Numbered from the stretch's first letter, positions 26,498 through 34,863 are shown. The stretch: DNA of 64,000 bases from Dorea_D sp963559605 (GCA_963559605.1 CAUWLL010000008.1:16865-80864); one strand, 5' to 3'. The notes: a model not told the origin generated them from the sequence alone. Program-made: numbers and translations.

Positions 26498-28150
26498 TCA
26501 TTTCTTATCCGGAAATACTTTTATGTTTGGCATGTAATTCACATATCCCATTACCGGTATAGAAAACTCTGGGTTAGCCGCATTATACTCTACATAAGAA
26601 GATTGATACGCAAATCTGAGTGTTTCTTCAACAAGAGGAATCATCACACACTGTTCTGCCAAATAATCCTGAATTGCTTCGTATTTTTTTACTCTTTCAT
26701 TATTATCAATCGTTGCAAGTGCATCATCAATCATTCCGTCCAATTTATCATCGTTAATCCAACAACAATTCATCCATGTTCCTGACTTTTTAGAACTAAG
26801 CGCAGAATCAAACACTCCTCCTGCTTCCGGATAGTCTGCTGCAAATCCTGTTGTTGTTACATTCGGTGTTGTTTCCGGTGAGCCTGCATTCTCTATTACA
26901 CTGGCCCATGGCGTTTTCACTACATTCACTTTTACTCCTGCCTGTTCCGCTGCCGCCTGGATCAAAAGTGCAAGTTTCTCTCGAGCAGGTGTTTCAGCTA
27001 CCCAGCACACTTCTATCGGATAATCCTGAATATTATCAGCATATTTTGAAAGCGCAATTTCTTCTTTTGCTTTTTCAATATTATAGCTGTAATCATTCAT
27101 CTTTTTATATCCTAAAGAGCTTTCAGATATGATACTATCTGCTTTTTTAGAATTCGGGTAAATATCTTTACATACAACATCATAATCCATCATATATGCC
27201 AAAGCCTTTCTCACATGCGGATCGTCCGTTGGCGCTTTAGAATTATTAAGCAGCAAATACACAATATCTCCCGTATTGGTTTCCATAATATCAATACCGT
27301 CTACAGCTCCAAGTGAATCGATTGTTTCGGAAGACTGATATTTATCTGTTATTTCCAGCTCTTTTCGCTCCATCATTGTTTTGACAGTCACCGCTTCATT
27401 GGAGCCGATAGCCTTGAACCCTTTCGGCGCGTTTTCGTCAAGTTCATTCCAGTAATCCGCATATTGTTCACACAAAACATGGGAGTTCGCCGCATACTCT
27501 TTCACTTTATACGGACCACTTCCCGCATCATTTTCCAAGAGAAATGCCTTTCCATAATCTCCGTTATCTCCATAATCTCCGTCTGCATAATTCTCTTTTA
27601 CCAATTTGCTGTCCAAAATATATAGTCTTACCAAAGTAGCCAATAAAGTTCCGGCAGGTTTTTCACAAACAAGCTCCACGTTTTTATCGTCTACTGCTTT
27701 TACGCTACTCACTGTAGAACTAAATAAATATCCAAATCCTTCACCCATATCAAGAAGCCTCTGCATGGTATAAGCTACATCATTTGCCGTTAAAGTATTC
27801 CCACTATGGAATTTCACGCCGTCTCTGATCGTAAATGTCCAAGTCTTCCCATCTTCCGATACTGTCCACTTTTCTGCAATCCACGGTTCTACATTTCCGT
27901 CTTTCTTTGGCATAACTAAAGGATCATAAAGATTGATCAATACCGTAGCCGCACCTAAATCCGCCCCAACGCCGGGATCGATCTGCGGGGTTGATGTCAG
28001 AGTGTATCTCACATACCCTTCTTCATCACCCGACGCTCCGGTTCCTGATGCATCACTTCCGGAAGATGATTTGGATTTTCCACATCCTGCCATCATCGCG
28101 ATAACCATAGCCACACATATTATACATGCAACAATTCTTTTCCTTTTCAT
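26498..28150 (-). CDS. Peptide ABC transporter substrate-binding lipoprotein (DppA/OppA-like)
   Basis: A 550-residue family 5 solute-binding protein. A lipoprotein signal (MVIAMMAGCGKSKSS; Cys near residue 23) and a Ser/Gly-rich linker precede the SBP_bac_5 core (EKWTVSEDGKTWTFTIRDGV, DVAYTMQRLL, PHVRKALAYMMDYD). It should catch di- or oligopeptides, or peptide-like compounds such as opines, outside the membrane. It is the first gene of the nine-gene operon and divergent from a LysR regulator gene, which may control it. AGGAGG precedes the start. Confidence 0.93.
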   Translation of the reverse strand: MKRKRIVACIICVAMVIAMMAGCGKSKSSSGSDASGTGASGDEEGYVRYTLTSTPQIDPGVGADLGAATVLINLYDPLVMPKKDGNVEPWIAEKWTVSEDGKTWTFTIRDGVKFHSGNTLTANDVAYTMQRLLDMGEGFGYLFSSTVSSVKAVDDKNVELVCEKPAGTLLATLVRLYILDSKLVKENYADGDYGDNGDYGKAFLLENDAGSGPYKVKEYAANSHVLCEQYADYWNELDENAPKGFKAIGSNEAVTVKTMMERKELEITDKYQSSETIDSLGAVDGIDIMETNTGDIVYLLLNNSKAPTDDPHVRKALAYMMDYDVVCKDIYPNSKKADSIISESSLGYKKMNDYSYNIEKAKEEIALSKYADNIQDYPIEVCWVAETPAREKLALLIQAAAEQAGVKVNVVKTPWASVIENAGSPETTPNVTTTGFAADYPEAGGVFDSALSSKKSGTWMNCCWINDDKLDGMIDDALATIDNNERVKKYEAIQDYLAEQCVMIPLVEETLRFAYQSSYVEYNAANPEFSIPVMGYVNYMPNIKVFPDKK

Positions 28151-28275
28151 ACATTATCCTCCTTTATATTCTTCCGTTTAAGTATCAGAAAATATCATAA
28201 AGTTTTCCAATTTTATTGTTCTTTTCGATATTTATTTCTGATTCTCTTGATTTATTATTGATTATATCAGCTTTT

Positions 28276-28304
28276 TTGTTTACAATAAAATTATATTTTA
28301 TAAT
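28276..28304 (+). promoter_or_regulatory. Promoter of the divergent LysR gene
   Basis: TTGTTT (28276-28281) and TATAAT (28299-28304) are 17 bp apart, 44 bases before the LysR start. The shared 197-bp AT-rich region to 28151 must also hold the promoter of the peptide operon and any LysR sites; on the minus strand only a weak TATGAT near 28198 is visible. Confidence 0.6.
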
Positions 28305-28347
28305 CTATTTATTATTTAAAATAATATATCAGGAGGTGTTATACCAA

Positions 28348-29256
28348 ATGCTAGATGCAAGACTACTTACTTTTCTCACACTCTGCCAGACAAAAAGTTT
28401 TACAAAAACTGCCGAAAGCCTTCATATCACACAGCCTGCCGTTTCACATCACATGAAACACTTAGAGGAATACTATCAAACTAAGCTGTATACTTACAAC
28501 AACCGAAAGTTTCAACTTACTGCAGCCGGGCACATTCTATTTCAGTATGTTAATTCCGTCCGTTCTGATTCCGAACGAATAAAAGAACAGCTTTCTACAC
28601 TTTCTCTTTCTACGAAAGAGTTGAGATTAGGCGCCGAACAGGCTGCCGGCGAATCTTTCCTCCCATACTTGATCATTGCATTTATGAAGGAACATCCCGA
28701 TTATAAAATCAGAGTTATTACGGGTTATTACGACGAATTATCGAGAAAACTTAACGAAGGTGAACTTGACTTCTTTTTGATGGATGGATTTATCCCTAAT
28801 ACAGAACTTGATTATTACGAACTTTGCAACAGTAGTACCATATGTGTCTGTTCCCCTCAACACTCGCTCGCAGAGCAAACGGTTTCGGTAGAAAAACTTT
28901 ACAACAACACTCTCATCCTTGGCGCATATAGAACCCCGTCTCGCAGACGGTTAGAAGAAATTTTAAAAGATAACCATATGTCTTCGCTGAACTTTATCAA
29001 TCGTATTGAAATCAGCAACAGTCTCACGATTGTAAAACAGCTGCTCCTGCAAAACATCGGGATTTCATTTTTATTTAAAAGCGGTGTCGCCAGGGAATTA
29101 AAAAATGGAACTCTACAGCAAATCTACATCGATGATTACTATGAGTTCCATACATATAATCTTATCTATTCAAAAAACAGTTATTTTCACACCCAACATA
29201 CAGAATTCATGAAGTTTTGCCAAGAATTCCTCAAGCAGTGGGATTCCGATATTTAA
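28348..29256 (+). CDS. LysR-family regulator, divergent from the peptide operon
   Basis: A 302-residue LysR protein. The N-terminal winged helix (MLDARLLTFLTLCQTKSFTK, then AESLHITQPAVSHHMKHLEE) is followed by the substrate-binding co-inducer domain (LRLGAEQAAGESFLPYLIIA). The start at 28348 is set by AGGAGGTG, 11 bases upstream; an open frame further upstream is AT-rich and non-coding. Its divergent position relative to the dppA-like gene makes it the likely regulator of peptide uptake. Its last 26 bases overlap the end of the convergent flavodoxin-like gene. Confidence 0.9.
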   Translation: MLDARLLTFLTLCQTKSFTKTAESLHITQPAVSHHMKHLEEYYQTKLYTYNNRKFQLTAAGHILFQYVNSVRSDSERIKEQLSTLSLSTKELRLGAEQAAGESFLPYLIIAFMKEHPDYKIRVITGYYDELSRKLNEGELDFFLMDGFIPNTELDYYELCNSSTICVCSPQHSLAEQTVSVEKLYNNTLILGAYRTPSRRRLEEILKDNHMSSLNFINRIEISNSLTIVKQLLLQNIGISFLFKSGVARELKNGTLQQIYIDDYYEFHTYNLIYSKNSYFHTQHTEFMKFCQEFLKQWDSDI

Positions 29257-29905
29257 TCCTTTCTGCGAGCCTTTTTCCAAGCATATATGCCGCTTCACAA
29301 TCTTTAGGGAAATGCTCTCGTTTTCTTTGGAGCTTTTCCCTTTCCGAAAAACGTTCTGACATGTACTTACTATAATCTTCGAATTGCAAAGTATCATAAC
29401 AGCATAAGATTTCCGGTTCTGAAAAAATGATTCCCATATATTTTTCTATTGCCGATAATTTTATATTGTAATTCATTTCTTCAGCCTTTTTCTCAGTAGC
29501 GTTCATCGTATAAATAATTGCTATTTCAGCTTTTCGGGGCGCAATAGAAGAATACTCTTTTCCATAAACCAAATAGGGATATAGCAGTCTTTCTAAAAAA
29601 GCATGCAATTGACCGGGTATATCATGAAAATAAACCGGCGCCCCCACTATAATCCCATCGGCCTCTGACAATTCGCAAAGAAGATTTGAAATAGAATCTT
29701 TCTTTGCACAACGTCCATAAAACTTACCGTTTAAACGTTTACAAGCATAGCAGCTAACGCATCCCGTATACAAATAATCATATATATGTATCTTTTCAAT
29801 CTTTATTTTCGGATACACACACTCCACTCCTGCTAATGCTTTATCTAATAGCTGATCCGTATTATGTCCTTTCCTCGGACTTCCACATAAAGCAAAAACT
29901 TTCAC
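29231..29905 (-). CDS. Flavodoxin-like NAD(P)H-dependent oxidoreductase
   Basis: A 224-residue flavodoxin-fold protein of the FMN-reductase/multimeric flavodoxin type. The N-terminal FMN phosphate loop is FALCGSPRKGHNTDQLL, and GIIVGAPVYFHDIPGQL is the second flavin-binding loop. Between them lies CVSCYACKRLNGKFYGRCA, four cysteines typical of the WrbA-like/iron-sulfur flavoprotein relatives. The start is a GTG at 29905 behind AGAGGG; the longer ATG frame at 29989 would overlap the upstream LysR gene. It lies 61 bp after that LysR gene and is probably co-transcribed. Confidence 0.82.
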   Translation of the reverse strand: MKVFALCGSPRKGHNTDQLLDKALAGVECVYPKIKIEKIHIYDYLYTGCVSCYACKRLNGKFYGRCAKKDSISNLLCELSEADGIIVGAPVYFHDIPGQLHAFLERLLYPYLVYGKEYSSIAPRKAEIAIIYTMNATEKKAEEMNYNIKLSAIEKYMGIIFSEPEILCCYDTLQFEDYSKYMSERFSEREKLQRKREHFPKDCEAAYMLGKRLAERIKYRNPTA

Positions 29906-29966
29906 ACGAACACCCTCTTTCTTATGCGCACATTGTATCATTCCAAATATCAATTGTAAATCGCTT

Positions 29967-30920
29967 CTATAACTTTTTATTATTTGCATGATACATGAAC
30001 GCCAGAAACTCCGTCATGATCCGCGTCTTATATTTATGATTTTTGTAATAGAAAAAAACTTCTCTTTCCGCAGCTTTTCCTGCCGGTTTATAATATACCA
30101 GATTCTCCAAAGACGGAAGCTGGCTTACAAGAATATCGCTGATAAAAGTAGCTCCCAGCTGTGTAGATGCCGCCATATATGCCGTAGACTGCTGATTCAA
30201 TTCGAGAATGATATTCGGACGAAATCCGGCCTCACGGCAAAGGCGGTCCCCACGGATGCGGGTGTCATTTCCGGGCGTCAGCATAATAAACGGAAGATCT
30301 CGCAGCTCCTCTAACGGAACTGCCGCCAGGTCATGCTCCACATACTTTTTATTTTTAATATTGTCACACGAAAGCTGATAACCTTCCAGTCTTTCATTTT
30401 CAGAAAAACGCTTTGGCACTGCCAATAGAATATTTTCTTTACAGTATAATTCTTTATTATACATCGTACCGTCATAATGATAATTATCAATCACAAAATC
30501 CAGAGAGTTGTTGCTGAGCATCGCTTCCAGCTGAGTTGTATTTCCTTCTGTAATCCGAATATGAACATCCGGGAAGCTTTGTTTAAAATCTGTAATAAGC
30601 GCCGGCATAACATATGCCGCAAACACATTGCTTGCTCCAATGGATAAATGTCCTGTTTTTAAAGTCGACAGGTCGTTAATATAGTTCTCCATCCGCTCCT
30701 CAATCTGATATATCTCCTCGGAAGCTTTGATATATGCTTCCCCCACTTCAGTAAGCTGCAGGGGGCTTGTGCTCCGGTCAAACAACGGAAAGCCTACGGT
30801 TTCCTCTATCTTTTTTATCCGGGCGCTGAGAGACGGCTGACTGATGTATAAATTTTGAGCCGCCTTTGAAAAACTCTTTTCCCTGTAAACTTCATAAACA
30901 TAATCTTTTCCCTTAAACAT
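29967..30920 (-). CDS. LysR-family regulator, divergent from the aminotransferase gene
   Basis: A 317-residue LysR protein with helix-turn-helix FSKAAQNLYISQPSLSARIK and a type 2 periplasmic-binding effector domain (LSIGASNVFAAYVMPALITD). It is divergent from the aminotransferase gene across 169 bp and followed by a flavodoxin-like gene, so both flanks are candidate targets. Nothing in the sequence shows the effector. Confidence 0.9.
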   Translation of the reverse strand: MFKGKDYVYEVYREKSFSKAAQNLYISQPSLSARIKKIEETVGFPLFDRSTSPLQLTEVGEAYIKASEEIYQIEERMENYINDLSTLKTGHLSIGASNVFAAYVMPALITDFKQSFPDVHIRITEGNTTQLEAMLSNNSLDFVIDNYHYDGTMYNKELYCKENILLAVPKRFSENERLEGYQLSCDNIKNKKYVEHDLAAVPLEELRDLPFIMLTPGNDTRIRGDRLCREAGFRPNIILELNQQSTAYMAASTQLGATFISDILVSQLPSLENLVYYKPAGKAAEREVFFYYKNHKYKTRIMTEFLAFMYHANNKKL

Positions 30921-31089
30921 AACGATCCTCTCCTCTAGTTATAACTCCGTCCCATCCAGCATTATAGTTTTATCGATATAACCATTATATTATTATAGAT
31001 ATTTGAATATATTATATGACAGGTTTATGATAAAGGCAAGAAAAGAGAATTCTCTAAATAATACGAAAAATTATTTGGAAGGTGACAAT

Positions 31090-32310
31090 ATGACAAATAT
31101 AGCAAGAGCACAAAGAATGGCAAATATACATTCTGACATCCGCGGTCCATTGTACGTGGAAGCGCTGAAAATGCAACAAGAAGGAAAAAATATTTTAAAA
31201 TTAAATACCGGAAATCCTGCAACTTTCGGCTTCGGGCTCCCGGACAGTATTAAAAACGCCTTGACAGATCACATTCAGGACGGAGTAGGATACTGTGATT
31301 TTAAAGGTATGCCGGCGGCAAGAGAAGCGATCTGCGAATATGAGAAAAGCAAAGGAATCAAAGGAATCACACCGGACGATATATTTATCGGGAACGGTGT
31401 CAGCGAAGTCGTCTCTTTCGCTTTATTCCCTCTGTTAAATGATGGAGATGAGGTTCTTGTTCCTGCACCAAGCTATTCCATTTGGGGAAATTCCGTATAT
31501 CTGGCGAGCGGAAAACCTGTGTTTTACACCTGTGACGAGAAAGCTTCCTGGTACCCGGATTTACAAGACATCCGCGCAAAAATCACCCCCCGGACAAAAG
31601 CCATGGTAATTATCAACCCAAACAATCCGACAGGTGTACTCTATCCAAAAGAAATCTTGCTGGAATTAGCAGAAGTTGCCCGCGAACACAAGCTTCTGCT
31701 CTTCGTAGACGAAATCTACGATCGTCTGGTGATGGATGGTTTACAGCACGTATCACTGGCATCATTAGCAGAAGATATTCCCATTGTTACTATGAACGGA
31801 CTTTCCAAATCTCACTGTCTATGCGGTTACCGATGTGGCTGGATGGTCATTAGCGGTCCGAAAGAATTGACCGAGGACTATAGACAGGGAATCATCCAAC
31901 TCACCTCTTTGCGCCTGTGCGCAAATACACTTGCACAGATCGTAATTCCTGCTGCCCTTAAAGACATGGAGACTCCTGCCTCCATGGTTCGCCCGGGCGG
32001 AAGAATCTACGAACAACGGGAAGCGACCGTTCGAGAACTGGAGAAGATCGATGGCATTTCCTTCGTAAAAAACGACGGGGCATTTTACATTTTCCCAAAA
32101 CTGGACACAAAAAAATTCAACATCACAAACGACAAAAAATTCGCCCGTGATCTCTTACACCGAACAAACATCCTGCTTGTACCAGGCAGCGGATTCGACT
32201 GGAAGGAACCGGATCATTTCCGAATTGTTATGCTTCCTGAAGCAGACGTACTGTCTTCGGCAATACGACGGATCGGTGAATTTCTGGACGGTTATCACCA
32301 AAACGACTAG
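31090..32310 (+). CDS. Class I/II aminotransferase (AlaA-like)
   Basis: A 406-residue PLP aminotransferase. NPNNPTGVLYP, the Asp/Tyr pair in FVDEIYDRLVMD and the Schiff-base Lys in TMNGLSKSHCLCGYRCGW are all present, and the layout is closest to the glutamate-pyruvate transaminase AlaA type (early LNTGNPATFGF). It likely exchanges amino groups between alanine or a related amino acid and 2-oxoglutarate. The ATG at 31090 follows GGAAGGTG; the upstream frame to 31003 is not coding-like. It is alone on the plus strand and ends at a bidirectional terminator. Confidence 0.9.
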   Translation: MTNIARAQRMANIHSDIRGPLYVEALKMQQEGKNILKLNTGNPATFGFGLPDSIKNALTDHIQDGVGYCDFKGMPAAREAICEYEKSKGIKGITPDDIFIGNGVSEVVSFALFPLLNDGDEVLVPAPSYSIWGNSVYLASGKPVFYTCDEKASWYPDLQDIRAKITPRTKAMVIINPNNPTGVLYPKEILLELAEVAREHKLLLFVDEIYDRLVMDGLQHVSLASLAEDIPIVTMNGLSKSHCLCGYRCGWMVISGPKELTEDYRQGIIQLTSLRLCANTLAQIVIPAALKDMETPASMVRPGGRIYEQREATVRELEKIDGISFVKNDGAFYIFPKLDTKKFNITNDKKFARDLLHRTNILLVPGSGFDWKEPDHFRIVMLPEADVLSSAIRRIGEFLDGYHQND

Positions 32311-32337
32311 AACAATAATTTCCTATTACAGCCAAAA

Positions 32338-32373
32338 AATCCCCACAGAGAGCATCTGCGGGGATTATTATTT
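32338..32373. terminator. Bidirectional terminator between the aminotransferase gene and rplA
   Basis: AATCCCCACAGA (32338-32349) and TCTGCGGGGATT (32355-32366) pair with one mismatch around GAGCA. On the minus strand it is followed by TTTTTTGG, a strong end for rplA; on the plus strand by ATTATTTAC, weaker but usable. Confidence 0.85.
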
Positions 32374-32389
32374 ACAATCTCAATTTCAA

Positions 32390-33082
32390 TTAAGACAGCT
32401 TCAGTGGATTAACCTTAACGCCCGGTCCCATTGTAGATGTGAGAACCACACTCTTTAAGAACTGGCCTTTTACTGCTGCCGGTCTTGCTTTGTTGATTGC
32501 GTCAATAAGCGTCTGGAAGTTGTCTGCAAGCTGTTCCTCAGTAAAGGATGCTTTACCTACTGGCACATGGATAATGTTTGTCTTGTCAAGTCTGTACTCG
32601 ATCTTACCTGCTTTGATTTCCTGAACAGCTTTTGTAACGTCCATAGTTACTGTACCGGCTTTCGGGTTCGGCATAAGTCCTTTTGGTCCAAGTACACGAC
32701 CAAGACGACCAACAACACCCATCATATCCGGTGTAGCAACTACTACGTCAAATTCAAACCAGTTCTCGTTCTGGATCTTCGGAATAAGTTCTTCGCCTCC
32801 AACATAATCTGCTCCTGCCGCCTCTGCCTCTGCTGCTTTAGCGTCTTTTGCAAATACTAAGATACGAACCTTTTTACCTGTTCCGTGTGGCAGTACAACT
32901 GCGCCACGGATCTGCTGGTCTGCGTGACGTCCGTCACATCCTGTTCTGATATGAGCCTCAATTGTCTCATCGAATTTTGCTACTGCAGTCTTTTTTACTA
33001 ATGATACCGCGTCTGCTACATCATAGAGTGTTGCTCTGTCGATGGCTTTCGCAGCTTCAACATATTTCTTTCCTCTTTTCAT
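32390..33082 (-). CDS. rplA: 50S ribosomal protein L1
   Basis: A 230-residue L1 protein with the rRNA-binding core (AIDRATLYDVADAVSLVKKT, GVVGRLGRVLGPKGLMPNPK, TVTMDVTKAV). It forms the mobile L1 stalk at the E site and in bacteria usually represses its own operon. It follows rplK; the 43-bp gap contains a motif shared with the gap before rplK. Confidence 0.98.
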   Translation of the reverse strand: MKRGKKYVEAAKAIDRATLYDVADAVSLVKKTAVAKFDETIEAHIRTGCDGRHADQQIRGAVVLPHGTGKKVRILVFAKDAKAAEAEAAGADYVGGEELIPKIQNENWFEFDVVVATPDMMGVVGRLGRVLGPKGLMPNPKAGTVTMDVTKAVQEIKAGKIEYRLDKTNIIHVPVGKASFTEEQLADNFQTLIDAINKARPAAVKGQFLKSVVLTSTMGPGVKVNPLKLS

Positions 33083-33090
33083 CTAAATAA

Positions 33091-33125
33091 ACCTCCTTGT
33101 GGTAATATCGGGATAACCCTCCCAC
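33091..33125 (-). promoter_or_regulatory. Leader motif before rplA (possible L1 autoregulation site)
   Basis: On the minus strand the gap runs GTGGGAGG...CCGATATTACCACAAGGAGG. The same order of words occurs before rplK at 33559-33600 (GTGGGAGG...CCGACATCACCACAAGGAGG). The repeat covers more than the Shine-Dalgarno, and the GTGG and CCAC ends can pair with each other, so a protein-binding RNA site is plausible. Confidence 0.5.
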
Positions 33126-33551
33126 TTATTCTTCAACTGTTACACCCATACTACGGCATGTTCCTGCTACCATACTCATAGCCGCTTCTACTGATGCAGC
33201 GTTTAAGTCCGGCATTTTCAGTTCAGCGATTTCCTGTAACTGAGCCTTCGTAATCTTAGCAACTTTGTTCTTGTTCGGAACACCTGAACCTGATTTCAAA
33301 TTGCAGGCTTTTTTAATAAGAACTGCTGCCGGTGGTGTCTTTGTGATAAAGCTGAAGCTTCTGTCATTATAAACAGTAATTACTACAGGGATGATAAGAT
33401 CTCCCTGATCTGCTGTCTTAGCGTTGAACTGCTTTGTAAATTCAACAATGTTTACACCGTGCTGTCCAAGAGCAGGACCAACCGGTGGTGCCGGTGTAGC
33501 TTTTCCGGCAGGAATCTGTAATTTAATGTAACCTGATACTTTTTTTGCCAT
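33126..33551 (-). CDS. rplK: 50S ribosomal protein L11
   Basis: A 141-residue L11 protein with the N-terminal Pro-rich switch segment (IPAGKATPAPPVGPALGQHG) and the C-terminal rRNA-binding domain (GSGVPNKNKVAKITKAQLQE, then AASVEAAMSMVAGTCRSMGV). It binds the GTPase-associated centre of 23S rRNA. It lies 54 bp after nusG in the rpmG-secE-nusG-rplK-rplA operon. Confidence 0.98.
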   Translation of the reverse strand: MAKKVSGYIKLQIPAGKATPAPPVGPALGQHGVNIVEFTKQFNAKTADQGDLIIPVVITVYNDRSFSFITKTPPAAVLIKKACNLKSGSGVPNKNKVAKITKAQLQEIAELKMPDLNAASVEAAMSMVAGTCRSMGVTVEE

Positions 33552-33558
33552 TTTAATT

Positions 33559-33600
33559 ACCTCCTTGTGGTGATGTCGGAACTCCTGTGGCTCCTCCCAC
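33559..33600 (-). promoter_or_regulatory. Leader motif before rplK, copy of the motif before rplA
   Basis: The minus strand carries GTGGGAGG, an inserted AGCCACAGGAGTT, then CCGACATCACCACAAGGAGG, matching the motif before rplA except for the spacer. Two copies flanking rplK suggest a shared translational control site, most likely for L1; this is inference from the repeat. Confidence 0.5.
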
Positions 33601-33605
33601 GTTTG

Positions 33606-34121
33606 TTATACCTTCTTAACTTCTGCGAAACTTATTTCAACCGGCGTTTCGCGGCCGAACAACTCAACATTGATGATGAGACTTTGTTTCTGAGCATTCA
33701 TGGACTGGATCACCCCAACGGTATCTGCCCACGCGCCAGCAACAACCTGAACGGTGTCGCCAACCTCAAAGTCTACAACAATATTGTCTCTCTGAATACC
33801 AAGCGGAGCCATCTCTGCTTCTGTGAGCGGTACCGGCTTTGACCCGGGACCTACGAACCCAGTCACTCCTCTTGTATTACGTACAACATACCATGTGTCG
33901 TCATTCATAATCATATGAATGAGCACATATCCCGGAAAGAGCTTCTTCTGCGTTGCTTTCTGAACTCCGTTTTTAAGTTCCACAACATCCTGCATCGGAA
34001 CGCGGACTTCCAGGATCTGGTCCTCCAGATGTCTGTTTTCAATTGTCTTATCAATGTTGGCTTTCACCTTGTTCTCATACCCGGAATAGGTATGAACTAC
34101 GTACCATTTTGCCTCTGACAT
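33606..34121 (-). CDS. nusG: Transcription termination/antitermination factor NusG
   Basis: A 171-residue NusG with an NGN domain (WYVVHTYSGYENKVKANIDK, FPGYVLIHMIMNDDTWYVVR) and a C-terminal KOW domain (FEVGDTVQVVAGAWADTVGV). It binds RNA polymerase and the ribosome. It follows secE by 27 bp. Confidence 0.98.
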   Translation of the reverse strand: MSEAKWYVVHTYSGYENKVKANIDKTIENRHLEDQILEVRVPMQDVVELKNGVQKATQKKLFPGYVLIHMIMNDDTWYVVRNTRGVTGFVGPGSKPVPLTEAEMAPLGIQRDNIVVDFEVGDTVQVVAGAWADTVGVIQSMNAQKQSLIINVELFGRETPVEISFAEVKKV

Positions 34122-34148
34122 AAACTCACCTTTCTTGTTTGTCAGTTC

Positions 34149-34346
34149 CTAGCCCAGATTCGTCAGAAAATTAATTCCGTACTGAGCAAGAAAATCAACC
34201 AATGCTATGATTGCTCCCAATACAATGGATACAACAACAACAGCCGCTGTGTGCTTCGCAAGCGTCATCTTGTCTGGCCAAATAATTTTCTTAAATTCTG
34301 CTTTAAGACCTTTGAACCAGCTTTCTTTCTGAGTTTTTTCACTCAT
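34149..34346 (-). CDS. secE: Preprotein translocase subunit SecE
   Basis: A 65-residue single-span SecE. An amphipathic segment (WFKGLKAEFKKIIWP) precedes one transmembrane helix (AAVVVVSIVLGAIIALVDFL). The ATG at 34346 is favoured over 34355 because the GGAG is 8 bases from the former and only 3 from the latter. It lies between rpmG and nusG, as in most Firmicutes. Confidence 0.97.
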   Translation of the reverse strand: MSEKTQKESWFKGLKAEFKKIIWPDKMTLAKHTAAVVVVSIVLGAIIALVDFLAQYGINFLTNLG

Positions 34347-34368
34347 GACATTCACTCCTTTACGGCGA

Positions 34369-34518
34369 TTATTTTGTTTCCTTGTGCATTGTGTGTGACT
34401 TACAGAATTTGCAGTACTTCTTAGTCTCCATGCGTTCCGGATGAGCTTTCTTATCCTTGGTCATGTTGTAGTTACGCTGCTTACATTCTGTACATTCCAA
34501 TGTGATTCTTGTACGCAC
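34369..34518 (-). CDS. rpmG: 50S ribosomal protein L33
   Basis: A 49-residue L33 starting with GTG at 34518 and ending in TAA at 34369. The N-terminus reads MRTRITLECTECKQRNYN and the C-terminal half carries YCKFCKSH, giving the two CxxC pairs of a zinc ribbon (C9, C12, C36, C39), the zinc-binding L33 form. AGGTGG is about 7 bases upstream. It opens the secE-nusG-rplK-rplA operon. Confidence 0.96.
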   Translation of the reverse strand: MRTRITLECTECKQRNYNMTKDKKAHPERMETKKYCKFCKSHTMHKETK

Positions 34519-34560
34519 AACTTCCACCTCGCTTCTTATTTCTTAAGTTAACGTGTTGCC

Positions 34561-34581
34561 GGACAGTTTGCGAGACTGTCC
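34561..34581. other. Hairpin in the rpmG leader
   Basis: GGACAGT and ACTGTCC pair around a 7-base loop between the rpmG promoter and start. On the plus strand it is followed by ATTTTTT and would terminate transcription from the opposite direction. On the minus strand it is a leader hairpin without a T run. Confidence 0.5.
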
Positions 34582-34625
34582 ATTTTTTAGGCATAAAAAA
34601 AAAGCCTACTTCCATTCGCCATAAT

Positions 34626-34654
34626 AGCATACCATACACTTTTTGAAAAAGCAA
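34626..34654 (-). promoter_or_regulatory. Promoter of rpmG-secE-nusG-rplK-rplA
   Basis: On the minus strand TTGCTT (34649-34654) is 17 bp from TATGCT (34626-34631). RNA would start about 100 bases before rpmG, including the leader hairpin. The rest of 34519-34761 shows no gene. Confidence 0.6.
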
Positions 34655-34761
34655 GGTATTTTTTTCAGACATGTACATATATATAGTTATTATAACCATT
34701 CCATTCGCAGCCAAATCTTTGTCCAAATACTAAAACTGTGATTTCTTTACCGAAATCCAAT

Positions 34762-34817
34762 ATTATTTGTGCAATATTGCACAAATAATTGAAAAAAACA
34801 CAAAAAAATTATATAAT
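34762..34817 (+). promoter_or_regulatory. glgCD promoter abutted by a 28-bp perfect palindrome
   Basis: TTGAAA (34789-34794) and TATAAT (34812-34817) are 17 bp apart, 47 bases before glgC. Directly upstream, 34762-34789 is a perfect 28-bp palindrome with no spacer (half site ATTATTTGTGCAAT), ending on the first base of the -35. It is too compact and AT-rich for a terminator and has no T run. An operator for a dimeric regulator of glycogen synthesis is the likely reading. Confidence 0.75.
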
Positions 34818-34863
34818 AATAGTACATATTACAATACAACTAAAAGGAAAGAGAGGGCTTACT

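Noticed and set aside
34561..34581. Plus-strand terminator of an unseen gene
   Set aside because: No plus-strand gene ends nearby; the hairpin lies in the leader of rpmG and is better treated as a leader structure.
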